A stretch of DNA of 60,404 bases, taken from positions 1 to 60,404 of the forward strand of contig CAINOC010000042.1 of the NCBI GenBank assembly GCA_903851385.1. Reading direction: 5' to 3'. The position numbers and the translations under genes are program-made. Positions 21,386 through 30,687 of this stretch are shown one piece after another (position 1 is the first letter of the stretch; the number at the start of each line of letters is the position of its first letter). The DNA comes from an uncultured Chlorobiaceae bacterium. GTDB lineage: Bacteria > Bacteroidota > Chlorobiia > Chlorobiales > Chlorobiaceae. The notes below the pieces were generated by a model. The model saw only the letters and a list, made by a program, of their open reading frames with translations. It was not told the origin of the DNA and did not search any database.

Positions 21386-22672
21386 TCAGCTTCTGTAGCT
21401 TCCGTTTATATCGACATATTCCTTGCTCAAGTCGCAGGTCCATATCCTTGCACGTCCCGGTCCGCTTCCAAGACGAAGCGTGATAGTATAGGAGCTTTTT
21501 GCCATGATTTCAGCCGCGGCCTCTTCGGAGAAGTCGGCAATAAAGCCTGGCTTCAGAACCATAAGGTCATCGAAACAGAGCTCAAGCTCATCCTGATTGA
21601 AAACAGCTCCGGAGCGGCCGGCTGCGGCAACAACTCTTCCCCAGTTGGCATCTTCGCCATGAATGGCGGTTTTTACCAGGCTCGACTGGGCGATTGTTCT
21701 GGCGGCAAGTTCTGCTTCACTGTCGTCCGCAGCTCCAACAACAGTGACCTCAACAAGTTTTGTCGCACCCTCTCCATCAATGACAATCAGCTTTGCAAGA
21801 AAGGTCATCAAGGCTTCCAGGGCTTCAGAAAATAACCTGTAATCCTCACTGTCAGCCGCAACTTCCTGACCGGTACCGCTCGCAAGGATAGAGACCATAT
21901 CGTTTGTGCTTGTATCGCCATCGACCGTTATGGCGTTAAAGCTGCTGCTATTTGCATACCGAAGCGCATCCTGAAGGAGAGTGGGAGCTATGGCGGCATC
22001 AGTGGCAATAAAAGCAAGCATCGTGGCCATGTTCGGGCAAATCATCCCGGAGCCTTTGGCCATGCCGCTCAGCCGGACATTTCCTTTTGAAAGCCTGACA
22101 TCCAACGTGAGAAACTTTGGAAACGTATCGGTTGTCATAATGGCACGTGCCATCTCAATAACTGAGTCATGCTGCATGCTTGAGGGCAGGAGAGCAATTC
22201 CAGCCAGAACTTTCTCCATTGGGAGAAGCTGGCCGATAACCCCTGTTGACGCAACCAGTACCTCTTCAGGCTTAATGGAAAGCGCACTGGCTACAGCTTC
22301 AGCCATTGCTCGGGCATCTTCCATTCCCTGAACGCCGGTAGCCGCATTGGCATTGCCGCTGTTGCAGACAATAGCGCGTACGGAAAAAGACGATACCAGG
22401 AGATGTTCTCGTGAGAGCAATACTGGAGCTGCACAGCAGAGGTTTGTGGTAAAGAGTGCGGCAGCGCTGCTTGCTGCATCTGTAGTGAGCAGCATCAGGT
22501 CTTTGCGGTTGCTGTATTTAATCCCGGCTTCGACAGCGCCCGACGAAAATCCTTTTGGCCAGAATCCATGTGTTCCGTCCGATTGAGCTGCCATAGGGGT
22601 GACCGATGCAGGCCAGGAAGTTGCAGCAGCAAGCTCGTGGATGACTTTAAGCCCTTTGTTGAGTTTCTCCAA
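21386..22672 (-). CDS. argJ: Bifunctional glutamate N-acetyltransferase / amino-acid acetyltransferase
   Basis: A 428-residue N-terminal nucleophile enzyme that recycles the acetyl group from N-acetylornithine to glutamate. It self-cleaves before the Thr of the [10 protein letters not shown] motif, which is intact. [37 protein letters not shown] and VDGDTSTND are also characteristic. With argJ present, an argE deacetylase is not needed. Whether it also uses acetyl-CoA cannot be told from sequence. It lies 46 bases downstream of argC. Confidence 0.95.
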   Translation of the reverse strand: MEKLNKGLKVIHELAAATSWPASVTPMAAQSDGTHGFWPKGFSSGAVEAGIKYSNRKDLMLLTTDAASSAAALFTTNLCCAAPVLLSREHLLVSSFSVRAIVCNSGNANAATGVQGMEDARAMAEAVASALSIKPEEVLVASTGVIGQLLPMEKVLAGIALLPSSMQHDSVIEMARAIMTTDTFPKFLTLDVRLSKGNVRLSGMAKGSGMICPNMATMLAFIATDAAIAPTLLQDALRYANSSSFNAITVDGDTSTNDMVSILASGTGQEVAADSEDYRLFSEALEALMTFLAKLIVIDGEGATKLVEVTVVGAADDSEAELAARTIAQSSLVKTAIHGEDANWGRVVAAAGRSGAVFNQDELELCFDDLMVLKPGFIADFSEEAAAEIMAKSSYTITLRLGSGPGRARIWTCDLSKEYVDINGSYRS

Positions 22673-22718
22673 TGCAGTATAAAGCTATGATTTACTATGA
22701 ACTTGGTTATATAATGTA

Positions 22719-23750
22719 TTACAGCAGACCTGTGGTCTCATCAATGCCCAGCATGATGTTCATGTTCTGTATCGCCTGACCGGCAGCCCCCTTCAAAAGG
22801 TTATCGATTGCCGATACAATGACAAGCGATCCGCTGGCCGTGGCATGGGCGATATGGATATCGCAATAATTCGTACGATAAACATGTTTTACCTCTGTCA
22901 TGGAATCGCGGACCCTCACAAAAGGCGCATTCCTGTAAAATTCCCTGTAGAGTTGTTTGATCTCATCTATTTCTGTCGGGCTGTCCAGATGGACATTAAG
23001 AACGCTGTATATGCCTCTCACCAGAGCGCCGATCATTGGTGTAAAAGAAAAATCAAAGGAAGGGCTTGTGGCAGAAGTGCCGAGAGCCTGCATGATTTCA
23101 GGAGTGTGCTGATGGACGCCAACCTTGTAGGCCCTGATATTTTCACTCATCTCTGAAAACGACAGTTCTGTTTTGCCGCTCCGCCCGGCTCCCGAAAGAC
23201 CGGAAGTGGATGTGCAGTTTATGGCAAGAACCTTTTTCCAACGCTCAATGCCGAGAAAGAGAGGAGCAACACCCAGAATAATGCTGGTGGCAAAACAACC
23301 TGGATTGCTGATAGCCCTGGAACTCTTTATCTCGTCATGGAAGAGCTCCGGCATGCCGTAAGTCATCAGAGCATCAGGTAATTTAGCCTGGTTATAAAAT
23401 TGCTCATGCTCAGCTGTACTTTTCAGCCTGAAATCACCTGAAAGGTCAATAACGGTTTTGCCTGCCTGCAAAAGAGCAGGAACAAGCTGCAGTGCCTCAC
23501 CATGGGGGAGTGCAAGAAAATAGATATCACTCTCAGTTTCTCCGCCATACGGCTTGTAAACCTTGTCGCAGGAAAGGGCGGGGTAGAGCTCAGCAACAGA
23601 GTTGCCTGCCTGAGAAAAAGCATACAGCTCACCAAGCTGGACAAGCGGATGATGAAGGAGCAGCCTCGTCAGTTCTGCTCCGGAATAGCCCGAAGCACCA
23701 ATGATCGATACTGAATATTTATTTGAACTCTCTGTAACAGAAACTGTCAT
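22719..23750 (-). CDS. argC: N-acetyl-gamma-glutamyl-phosphate reductase
   Basis: A 343-residue NADPH-dependent reductase. The Rossmann motif [14 protein letters not shown] is near the N-terminus and the catalytic cysteine is in [16 protein letters not shown] carries the catalytic His. This is the long-type ArgC. It is the first gene of the minus-strand argCJBFRG operon. An ArgR box lies about 100 bases upstream of its start codon. Confidence 0.96.
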   Translation of the reverse strand: MTVSVTESSNKYSVSIIGASGYSGAELTRLLLHHPLVQLGELYAFSQAGNSVAELYPALSCDKVYKPYGGETESDIYFLALPHGEALQLVPALLQAGKTVIDLSGDFRLKSTAEHEQFYNQAKLPDALMTYGMPELFHDEIKSSRAISNPGCFATSIILGVAPLFLGIERWKKVLAINCTSTSGLSGAGRSGKTELSFSEMSENIRAYKVGVHQHTPEIMQALGTSATSPSFDFSFTPMIGALVRGIYSVLNVHLDSPTEIDEIKQLYREFYRNAPFVRVRDSMTEVKHVYRTNYCDIHIAHATASGSLVIVSAIDNLLKGAAGQAIQNMNIMLGIDETTGLL

Positions 23751-23845
23751 TTCAGGAATATGCTATAAAAAAAAAGTCAATTAAAAACGGATATGACCGG
23801 AATCATGTTATAGATGATCTGATCTTGTTTCTTCTTGTTTTTGCT

Positions 23846-23863
23846 TATGAATAAATATGCAAT
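23846..23863. promoter_or_regulatory. ArgR operator (ARG box) upstream of argC
   Basis: The 18 bases TATGAATAAATATGCAAT match the ArgR consensus WNTGAATWWWWATTCANW at every position but one (G for T). The site is in the argC / lipoprotein divergent gap. Sequence to its right has a weak second half-site beginning near 23868 (GGTGG...). The box also lies ~165 bases upstream of the plus-strand lipoprotein gene, but its regulation by arginine is not implied. Confidence 0.65.
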
Positions 23864-24028
23864 AAGGTGGAAATATTAACCTTTTTTATCGGATTTTCAA
23901 GGAGAGAAACATTTTTTTTCACCATGGTAACACAGCGGTTGTTTTTTGTGGCAACATCTTTTTTCTTGGTATCTTAGCTGGTGAGTCCCGACCAGACTCC
24001 CTAATCGAATTCTTGAATCTGGATTACA

Positions 24029-24931
24029 ATGAATAATCAAGCATATCAGAAAGCCCCCATCAAGCTCTTCAATGTTCTCCTGCTTTTTCTTCTCATGTTG
24101 TTTTTGGTGAATTGTTCGCACCGGAAGGGTGGTGACAGTGCCCGGAGTGGAGAGATGACACTTGCTGTCGACCGGCAGCTTGGCGATATCGCCTCCAGTC
24201 AGATTGAGACCTTTACCCGTTATTATCCGGATGCCGTCATCAAACTTCAGTCTTCCGGTTCCGACAAGACCATGAAACATCTTCTTGATCGCAATGTCCG
24301 TGCGGCATTGATAAGCGGTAAGCCAGAGGCAGTTGAGGATTCACTGTTTGCTACAATGCATCGTCCTCTTCGCCTTGAACCGGTTGCCCGTGATGCCATT
24401 GTCTGTATTGTCAATCGCACGAATCCCCTCAACAAGCTCTCACTGAAAGAGCTCAAATCTATTTTTTCAGGTAAAGAGAGCAGTGGAGTGACTCCTCTTG
24501 TAACAGCAGATGATTACCGGCTGCAGTCAGTTTTTGCAGCGGCTGCAGGAATAGATAAAAAAGAGATTAGAGCCGGGGGCTGCAGCAGCGAAAATGAGCT
24601 TATCAATCGGGTTTCCAGCGATCACAAGGCAATCGGACTGCTTTTTCGCTCATCGCTTGACGGCGCGCTTAAGGCCGGAAATGGTCAAAAGGATATCAGA
24701 ATCATTCCTCTTGCCAAAGAGGCCGACGGATCATTGCCCAGCGAGCCCACACAGCAAAATATTTTCGAAGGCCGCTATCCGCTTGTTACGACTGTTTACT
24801 ATGTGTATTATGCTGGAGATGCCCTGGCTGCCGGGTTTGGCTCCTGGCTCAGCACTACAGGGCAGAAAGCATTTGAAAAAAGCTCTCTCGCCCCATACAG
24901 GGCGTTTGAACGGACTATTATTTTGAAATAA
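24029..24931 (+). CDS. Phosphate-binding-protein-like lipoprotein (PBP type 2 fold)
   Basis: A 300-residue protein with a hydrophobic N-terminus ending in a lipobox (FLVNC, Cys29), so an exported lipoprotein. The rest resembles the PstS-like substrate-binding fold: an early short repeat of beta/alpha, IVNRTNPLNKLSLKELKSIFSGKESS (the typical hinge and LTLxQLxxIFxG-type motif) and a C-terminal PLVTTVYYVYY stretch. No pst permease genes are nearby. Instead it is followed four bases later by a membrane diguanylate cyclase, suggesting a sensory rather than transport role. The ligand is unknown. Confidence 0.75.
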   Translation: MNNQAYQKAPIKLFNVLLLFLLMLFLVNCSHRKGGDSARSGEMTLAVDRQLGDIASSQIETFTRYYPDAVIKLQSSGSDKTMKHLLDRNVRAALISGKPEAVEDSLFATMHRPLRLEPVARDAIVCIVNRTNPLNKLSLKELKSIFSGKESSGVTPLVTADDYRLQSVFAAAAGIDKKEIRAGGCSSENELINRVSSDHKAIGLLFRSSLDGALKAGNGQKDIRIIPLAKEADGSLPSEPTQQNIFEGRYPLVTTVYYVYYAGDALAAGFGSWLSTTGQKAFEKSSLAPYRAFERTIILK

Positions 24932-24935
24932 TTCT

Positions 24936-26228
24936 ATGGATGTTCTTCGCTCAATTAAAAAAATTTCCTCTTTACAGTCCATTATTTTTACCGGGACAAT
25001 CAGCATTCTGATTGTTATTGCCGGTACCGTCGGCTTTCTCGTTATGCAGAAGGACCTGCTGCAAAAGGTCGAAAAAAAACAGACTTGTTACCTCGAACTT
25101 GTTGATTTCAGAGGGAGACTGACAGAGTACGACCTGTCTCGAAACATTGCAAACGCCACAAAGAATAGCAGGGAAGAGCGCAAAGCAAGCAATAAGCACT
25201 CTGTTGGGATGCTCCGCTTCATGTACGAAAAACTTCTCGTTCAGATGCAGGATGCCGGATTGTACCCGGTTGACCCGATGCATGCCGACAGACAGAATTG
25301 GGCAGCAGTACTAACCGGTGAAAACCTTGAACTGTTCAAGTCAGGATTGGACAACACGATTGATAAAGCAAAGGTCGAGACAAAAGCTGCGGCTGATGAC
25401 CTTGTTGTTATCAACCGTTTTTTTCTTTTTTTTATACTAGCAGTGCTTCTTACCTTGAGTATAACAGCAGGATGGCTTCTTCACAACAATTACAAGCAGA
25501 CGCTCCAGCCTCTTGCCCAGATTTCCGGTCAGCTGAAACTGCTTAACCGGGACCTGCCTGAAAGTATCCACGATACCGCTGTGGAAATCAAAAAGGAGTT
25601 GACTGAAACAGAATACTCAAGCGAAATTACTCAGATTACCAAGTCAATCATGGGCTTTTGTGATGACATCGAGGAAAAAAATAAAAAGCTTGATGAACTT
25701 CATATACGCGACGAAAAGACCAACCTCTACAACTACCGCCACTTTAAGGAACATCTTATTATTGATATTGAACGGGCAAGGCGCCATGGCGACAAAGTTT
25801 CCCTTGCGATGATCGATATCGATCATTTCAAAGAGTATAATGATGCCAATGGTCACATTGCCGGTGATCATGCCCTTAAAAGTATTGCGGATCTCATCAT
25901 CAGTCAATGCAGGATATCCGATGTTCCTGCACGGTTTGGTGGAGACGAATTCGCTGTCTTATTGCCGGATACAGATTCTGTAACAGTAAAAGATGTGGCA
26001 GAACGCTTTCGCAAGGTTATCAGTGCAGCACAATTCCCTCATAAAGAGCAAAACCTTGCGGGACATCTCACTATCAGTATTGGTATTGCAACATTTCCGT
26101 GTGATGCTCCTGATCGGGAGACATTGATCAACAATGCAGACAGGGCCCTTTATATGGCCAAGTCAGCAGGAAGAAATACAATTGTCACCTGTGCATCAAT
26201 GAACACTCCGCAAAGCCAGGCAGTATGA
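24936..26228 (+). CDS. Membrane-bound diguanylate cyclase (GGDEF)
   Basis: A 430-residue protein with two transmembrane helices (~residues 14-36 and ~158-180) that bracket a ~120-residue periplasmic segment of the type seen in DUF3365-like or helical sensor domains. A linker and a coiled region (~235-255) lead to a complete GGDEF domain: GGDEF itself is at 335-339, and RISD at 326-329 is an intact product-inhibition I-site. It should make c-di-GMP. It is sandwiched between a lipoprotein (4-base gap) and a permease (4-base ATGA overlap), so all three are probably translated from one message. Confidence 0.88.
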   Translation: MDVLRSIKKISSLQSIIFTGTISILIVIAGTVGFLVMQKDLLQKVEKKQTCYLELVDFRGRLTEYDLSRNIANATKNSREERKASNKHSVGMLRFMYEKLLVQMQDAGLYPVDPMHADRQNWAAVLTGENLELFKSGLDNTIDKAKVETKAAADDLVVINRFFLFFILAVLLTLSITAGWLLHNNYKQTLQPLAQISGQLKLLNRDLPESIHDTAVEIKKELTETEYSSEITQITKSIMGFCDDIEEKNKKLDELHIRDEKTNLYNYRHFKEHLIIDIERARRHGDKVSLAMIDIDHFKEYNDANGHIAGDHALKSIADLIISQCRISDVPARFGGDEFAVLLPDTDSVTVKDVAERFRKVISAAQFPHKEQNLAGHLTISIGIATFPCDAPDRETLINNADRALYMAKSAGRNTIVTCASMNTPQSQAV

Positions 26229-27505
26229 AACCTGAGTTTTACATTGCAAGACGTTTTGCATTCAAACAACGATCAGCATCAAAGCCTACCTTTATTGTTA
26301 TAATTGCGGTTATCGGTATCGCCTTAGGAACAGCAGCTCTTATACTCACCCTTTCCATTGTTCAGGGGTTTGCGGTCAGTGTCGAAAATAAACTGATCAG
26401 CTTCAGCTCTCACCTGCAGGTTCGTTATCCTGAAGAGCAGCTTTTTCAGGAGCGACGTTCTGATCTTTTTAAGGTTAAGGATCATGCCAACGTATCGGAG
26501 GCAAGCCCGTTTCTTGAAAAAAGTCTTGTTCTTCGCTGCCGCTCAACGGCTAAAGGGGAAGACTATCGCAGCAAACCGGTTGTCATTAAGGGAATCAGCG
26601 AACAGCAACAGCAGGTATTTCTGAAAAAATTCCTCAAATCAGGGAAGTTTGTGCCTTTTGAAGAGAAAGAGAAGAGTGATGGAATTTCACTCTACGTTGG
26701 ACAAACACTTGCCGAAAACCTGGGGCTTAGCGTAGGAGCCAAGGTAATGCTTGTCGGTCTTGGAGCCCAGTCATCCAGCTCAAAACTTATTGCGGGGAAT
26801 AAAAGCATTGTTGATCTACTCTCTTCCCTGGATCTTGAGGTCGGAATCGTACGGGGAATTTATGATACCGGTCTTCAGGAGGGCTTTGATGATTCAGTTG
26901 TACTCTCTGATCTCAAACAGCTGCAACAGCGTTTTAACCCCATGATGATCAGCGGATATGACGCAAACGTCCGCCAGCTCTCTCAACTATCAACAACCGT
27001 CAAAGAGGTGATTGCTTCTCTTGGGTTGCCGTTTTTCGGGTTTACGGTTTTTGAGCGGTATGCAAACCTTTTTGAATGGCTGAAACTTCAAAAAAATATA
27101 ACACCACTACTTATTGTAACCATTACCATCGTAGCCGTTTTTAACATCATATCGACGCTTCTGGTGCTTATTATCGAAAAAACACGTGAAATCGGCATGC
27201 TCAGTGCTCTCGGCCTTGAACCCGGTAAAATAAGCAGGGTTTTTATGGCTCAGGCTTTTCTTATTTCACTCTCCGGAGTTGCTGCAGGCAATATTCTTGC
27301 TCTCTCTCTCTCTCTCTTTGAATTGAGGTTTCACCTCATTACCCTCCCCGAAAAAAGCTACTTTATCAAGTATGTGCCATTGCTGATTGATCCCCTCGAT
27401 TATACCCTGGTCTCCATAGCCGTGATAGCGTTAACCCTTTTATTCGCCTTCATTCCTGCCCGAATAGCCGCATCCCTGAAACCCGGAACCGCCCTCAGTA
27501 CCTGA
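26225..27505 (+). CDS. LolC/LolE-type ABC transporter permease (FtsX family), copy 1
   Basis: A 426-residue inner-membrane protein with one N-terminal helix (FIVIIAVIGIALGTAALIL), a large periplasmic MacB-PCD-type domain, and three C-terminal helices in the FtsX region (LLIVTITIVAVFNIISTLLVLIIEKTRE is the first). This is the LolCE/MacB membrane topology used in lipoprotein release. It starts with xFYIARRF, the same opening as the second copy at 35475. No LolD ATPase is adjacent. Its start codon overlaps the cyclase stop. Lipoprotein release is a family-based inference. Confidence 0.82.
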   Translation: MKPEFYIARRFAFKQRSASKPTFIVIIAVIGIALGTAALILTLSIVQGFAVSVENKLISFSSHLQVRYPEEQLFQERRSDLFKVKDHANVSEASPFLEKSLVLRCRSTAKGEDYRSKPVVIKGISEQQQQVFLKKFLKSGKFVPFEEKEKSDGISLYVGQTLAENLGLSVGAKVMLVGLGAQSSSSKLIAGNKSIVDLLSSLDLEVGIVRGIYDTGLQEGFDDSVVLSDLKQLQQRFNPMMISGYDANVRQLSQLSTTVKEVIASLGLPFFGFTVFERYANLFEWLKLQKNITPLLIVTITIVAVFNIISTLLVLIIEKTREIGMLSALGLEPGKISRVFMAQAFLISLSGVAAGNILALSLSLFELRFHLITLPEKSYFIKYVPLLIDPLDYTLVSIAVIALTLLFAFIPARIAASLKPGTALST

Positions 27506-27571
27506 AAACAACGCAAACTCAATGCTGCGAAACGTTTTCACCGGTGACGCAGTAATGAATAAGAGTTGAGA

Positions 27572-28381
27572 TCAGCGCTTGATTCCTATACCGATAGTTG
27601 AAAGCTGATCTAAAAATTCCACACTGAAACTGCCAGTGCCGTGAGCCTTTCCGGATGCACGTTCACCTGCAGCAGCAAAGATTGCAGAAGCTGCTACGGC
27701 CGCTCTGAGAGGTGTTTTTGTGACCGGTAAAAATGCTGCTATCAAGGCTCCAAGGGAACATCCGGTACCGGTGACCTTTGTCATAATCTCATGGCCTCCT
27801 GGGACGGCAATGACTTCTTTGCCGTCTGTGATGTAATCGACCTCACCGCTGAGAGCGACGACAGCCCCTGTCATGACAGCAAGTTGACGAGCTGCGGGAA
27901 GTGCGGCTATAGATGACGCAGTTGAATCGACACCCTTTCCTTCTCCAGCAAATCCGGAGACAGCCAGAATTTCAGAAGCATTGCCCCTTATGACTGTAGG
28001 TTGAAACTTGATAAGTTCAGCAACAATGTCAGTTCGGAATTTCAGCGCTCCAGCAGCAACGGGATCCAGAACCCATGGAGTATTTGTCTGTTGAGCCTTA
28101 GCTGCAGCTTTAAGCATGACCTCTGCATCAATGGTGGTTATCGTACCTACATTGATTAACAGTGCCTCGGCAATAGAGACAAAATCAGCAACTTCTTCCA
28201 TTGTGATAACCATCGCTGGTGAAGCTCCGGCAGCAAGGAGGACATTTGCAGTAAAATTTGTCACTACAATGTTGGTAATGCAATGGGTCAGGGGAGCTTT
28301 CTGGCGCAGTTGGTTGAAATCTTCCACTACTTCAGGATGAGGCCATGCTCGACTATCGGTGACCTGTTTTTGTGTTTCCAT
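27572..28381 (-). CDS. thiM: Hydroxyethylthiazole kinase
   Basis: A ~269-residue ribokinase-fold kinase phosphorylating 4-methyl-5-hydroxyethylthiazole in thiamine salvage. THCITNIVVTNFTANVLLA, LDPVAAGA, GNASEILAV and the GTGCSLGA anion-hole motif with catalytic Cys are present. I use the ATG at 28381 (METQKQ); an upstream in-frame ATG would add a hydrophobic 18-residue extension that the family lacks. No THI-box riboswitch is evident upstream, and no thiD or thiE is adjacent. Confidence 0.92.
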   Translation of the reverse strand: METQKQVTDSRAWPHPEVVEDFNQLRQKAPLTHCITNIVVTNFTANVLLAAGASPAMVITMEEVADFVSIAEALLINVGTITTIDAEVMLKAAAKAQQTNTPWVLDPVAAGALKFRTDIVAELIKFQPTVIRGNASEILAVSGFAGEGKGVDSTASSIAALPAARQLAVMTGAVVALSGEVDYITDGKEVIAVPGGHEIMTKVTGTGCSLGALIAAFLPVTKTPLRAAVAASAIFAAAGERASGKAHGTGSFSVEFLDQLSTIGIGIKR

Positions 28382-28508
28382 ACTTATACGATAAAGGCAG
28401 AATTTGTTCAATAAATAAAAAGGGGCAAACATCACACTGTCAGTCCCTTATGGGCAACGTTTCAACTCTCCTTGCTCCAATTCTCTCTTTCAGAAAAAAC
28501 AGCAGTGC

Positions 28509-28919
28509 TCATTGAACTGGTTTTATGAGGAGCAGCGGGATGGTAATTTTTTCGCGAAGAGTGCGAGAAACACTTCCGAACATGATTCTTCCCGGTAAAC
28601 GGTGACCATGCGTAGCCATTGCCAACAGATCATACTGGTGTTCATCAATCGCATTAAGAATTTCTATTTCCGGTTCTCCGCTTCTGATTACAACATGGGC
28701 ATCAATACCATTTTCCTGCAGTTTTTTGTGGTAGCCCTCCAGAATGGTCAGGGATTGCTCGCGGAGGTAGCGATCCTGATCAAGGGTATGGGAGTGAACA
28801 ACATGGAGAAGATGCACTGTTGCCTCAAGCTTATGAGCAAGTTGCGACACATGGTTGAGAATAATAGTGTCGACTTCTGAGCAGTCGATGGCAACGAGGA
28901 TGTTTTTATAAACGAACAT
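28509..28919 (-). CDS. Universal stress protein (UspA family)
   Basis: A 136-residue single-domain Usp. The N-terminal VAIDCS and the ATP-binding pattern G-2x-G-9x-G-S/T are both visible (ATHGHRLPGRIMFGSVSRTL), so it is likely the nucleotide-binding type. It begins one base after the mntH stop codon and must be co-transcribed with the metal transporter. Confidence 0.9.
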   Translation of the reverse strand: MFVYKNILVAIDCSEVDTIILNHVSQLAHKLEATVHLLHVVHSHTLDQDRYLREQSLTILEGYHKKLQENGIDAHVVIRSGEPEIEILNAIDEHQYDLLAMATHGHRLPGRIMFGSVSRTLREKITIPLLLIKPVQ

Positions 28920-28920
28920 G

Positions 28921-30162
28921 CTAGTTTCCTCCAGTCAAGGTCGTATAAAAAAAATAGATGTTGAGGCCGATAACAATGGCCGAAATTACCGATGCTGCGG
29001 CAAACTCCAGGTTACGGCTTTTGAATGAGCCCATCACCTGAGTGTTACGACACAATATAAGAAGGGGAATAAGGGTAAAGGGGAGTTGTATGCTCAAAAT
29101 AACCTGGCTTAGAATCAGCACACGAAAAGTGTCCATACTAAAAAGAATGATTAAAACGGCTGGAATGGCTGTAACCAACAGAGCTAAACGATAGAGCATT
29201 GTTCGGGGATCTTCGGGCTTTCCCAGAAATCCGGTTATAATATTGGCTTCCGCCATGGATACCGTAATTGAAGAGCTGATGCCTGAAAATACAAGGGCAA
29301 TGGCAAAAAGGACCTCTGCAAACTGACCCGCAAGAGGTTTGAGCGTTACTGATGCCTGTTCAATCGTTGTTACAGGAATCTGATTGCGAAAAAATACAGA
29401 TGCAGCAACGATGATCATCGCTGAATTCACAATCCATCCAAGAGTCATGGCGAAGAGGGTGTCTATTTTTTCATATCGGAGCAAATCCCTCTTTTCATCT
29501 TCTGAAACTCCCCACTGGCGGCTGTGGATAACGTTTGAGTGCAGAAAGATATTGTGGGGCATCACGAGTGCGCCGAGAATGGCAAGAGCGACATAAATAC
29601 TGTTTTTTCCGATAGCTGGAACCACAAGCTTTGCTGCAATCACACTCCAGTCCGGATGGACAAGCACAAGCTCAAAAAGGTAGCACAGGGTGATAATTCC
29701 AAGAAAGCCTACAATGATCTTCTCAATTTTGTGGTAGCGCTGGCTGATAAGGAGGAAAAGCTCGATAAGCAGCGTCAAAAGAACACCAATCCAGAGCGGA
29801 AAACCAAAAAGGAGAGTGAATCCTATGCCTCCTCCCAAAAGCTCGGCAACATCGGTTGCAATGCAGGCAAGCACAACGCTTAAACCAAGAAATGCAGCTA
29901 CAGGTTTCGGAAAATATTCGCTAATGTTTACTGCCAATGATTTTCCCGTTGCGATACCAAGCCTGGCGGCCATGTGCTGGATGAGGATAAGCATAACGGT
30001 ACCAAGGGTTACCACCCAGAGAAGTTCGTAGCCGAACCTGGAACCCCCCTCAATATTTGTTGCCCAGTTGCCAGGATCAATAAATCCGACAGTAATAAGA
30101 AACCCCGGGCCTAGAAAGCTGAACAGCGTTTTGAGTGAAAAGGATTTAGCCTTATGTGCCAT
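28921..30162 (-). CDS. mntH: Nramp-family divalent metal (Mn/Fe) transporter
   Basis: A 413-residue integral membrane protein with about 11 hydrophobic helices. Helix 1 carries GFIDPGNWATN (the metal-binding Asp-Pro-Gly-Asn) and helix 6 carries LVMPHNIFLHS (Met-Pro-His), both hallmarks of Nramp. It imports Mn2+ or Fe2+ with protons. The universal stress protein follows directly. Possible Fur or MntR sites were sought in the upstream 80 bases; none was convincing. Confidence 0.93.
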   Translation of the reverse strand: MAHKAKSFSLKTLFSFLGPGFLITVGFIDPGNWATNIEGGSRFGYELLWVVTLGTVMLILIQHMAARLGIATGKSLAVNISEYFPKPVAAFLGLSVVLACIATDVAELLGGGIGFTLLFGFPLWIGVLLTLLIELFLLISQRYHKIEKIIVGFLGIITLCYLFELVLVHPDWSVIAAKLVVPAIGKNSIYVALAILGALVMPHNIFLHSNVIHSRQWGVSEDEKRDLLRYEKIDTLFAMTLGWIVNSAMIIVAASVFFRNQIPVTTIEQASVTLKPLAGQFAEVLFAIALVFSGISSSITVSMAEANIITGFLGKPEDPRTMLYRLALLVTAIPAVLIILFSMDTFRVLILSQVILSIQLPFTLIPLLILCRNTQVMGSFKSRNLEFAAASVISAIVIGLNIYFFYTTLTGGN

Positions 30163-30687
30163 AGAGTTTTTGTTTGTCTACCTATAGATAACACAATGGC
30201 TTAACTGCTGTCTGTGTGTATGTAAATTACGTAAAAGAATTAAGAAAGATAAGGGCTGACTTCGGTAGTGCTGAGTGAAGAGAGTTGGCAGTTGGCAGTA
30301 AGCAGTAGGACGTGGGCATTTGGTAGTGTACGATAGTTGGGTTTAGGTTTGAGAAAAAGGATTTCTCGGGGGGGGGGCGAAATGACAGAAGGGGGAGCTA
30401 GATAGAACCCGTCCTTGAGCTGTTCGAGTTAATACAGGATATGCTGCATTGGTAAAAAGGTTAGCCAAAATAGATTTATGAATAAAAATATTTAAGTAAT
30501 ACATTTAGTCAGAAGACTGTTCAGGTATTTCCCTCATGCCCCAAGTCAATCCCTGGAATGGGCTTCGCAATAGAGCCCAAGAAGTGCTCCCAGATGGCTT
30601 TATCAAGAATATTTTTGAAATAAGGAGCAAAGTTCCATTCGGACTGGAATTTACCTGTCGTCCGGTAACGGGATCTTGTATTACCCA
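30163..30687. other. Intergenic region with heptameric repeats and a G10 tract
   Basis: About 525 bases without a supported gene. It contains the heptamer repeat cluster (30265-30337) and a homopolymer of ten G at 30368-30377. Opposed ORFs at 30521-30736 are not similar to anything I recognise. The promoters of mntH (leftward) and of the large kinase (rightward) should lie here but are not obvious. Confidence 0.6.
30265..30337. repeat. Degenerate heptanucleotide tandem repeat (STRR-like)
   Basis: Successive seven-base units AGTTGGC, AGTTGGC, AGTAAGC, AGTAGGA, CGTGGGC, ATTTGGT, AGTGTAC run from 30283, with weaker units (AGTGCTG, AGTGAAG) before them. The register is seven bases throughout. 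Related clusters occur at 33798 and 36814. Confidence 0.7.

Noticed and set aside
28382-28508. Possible TPP riboswitch upstream of thiM
   Set aside because: The conserved CTGAGA and GACCTGA-type blocks are absent from the upstream strand.
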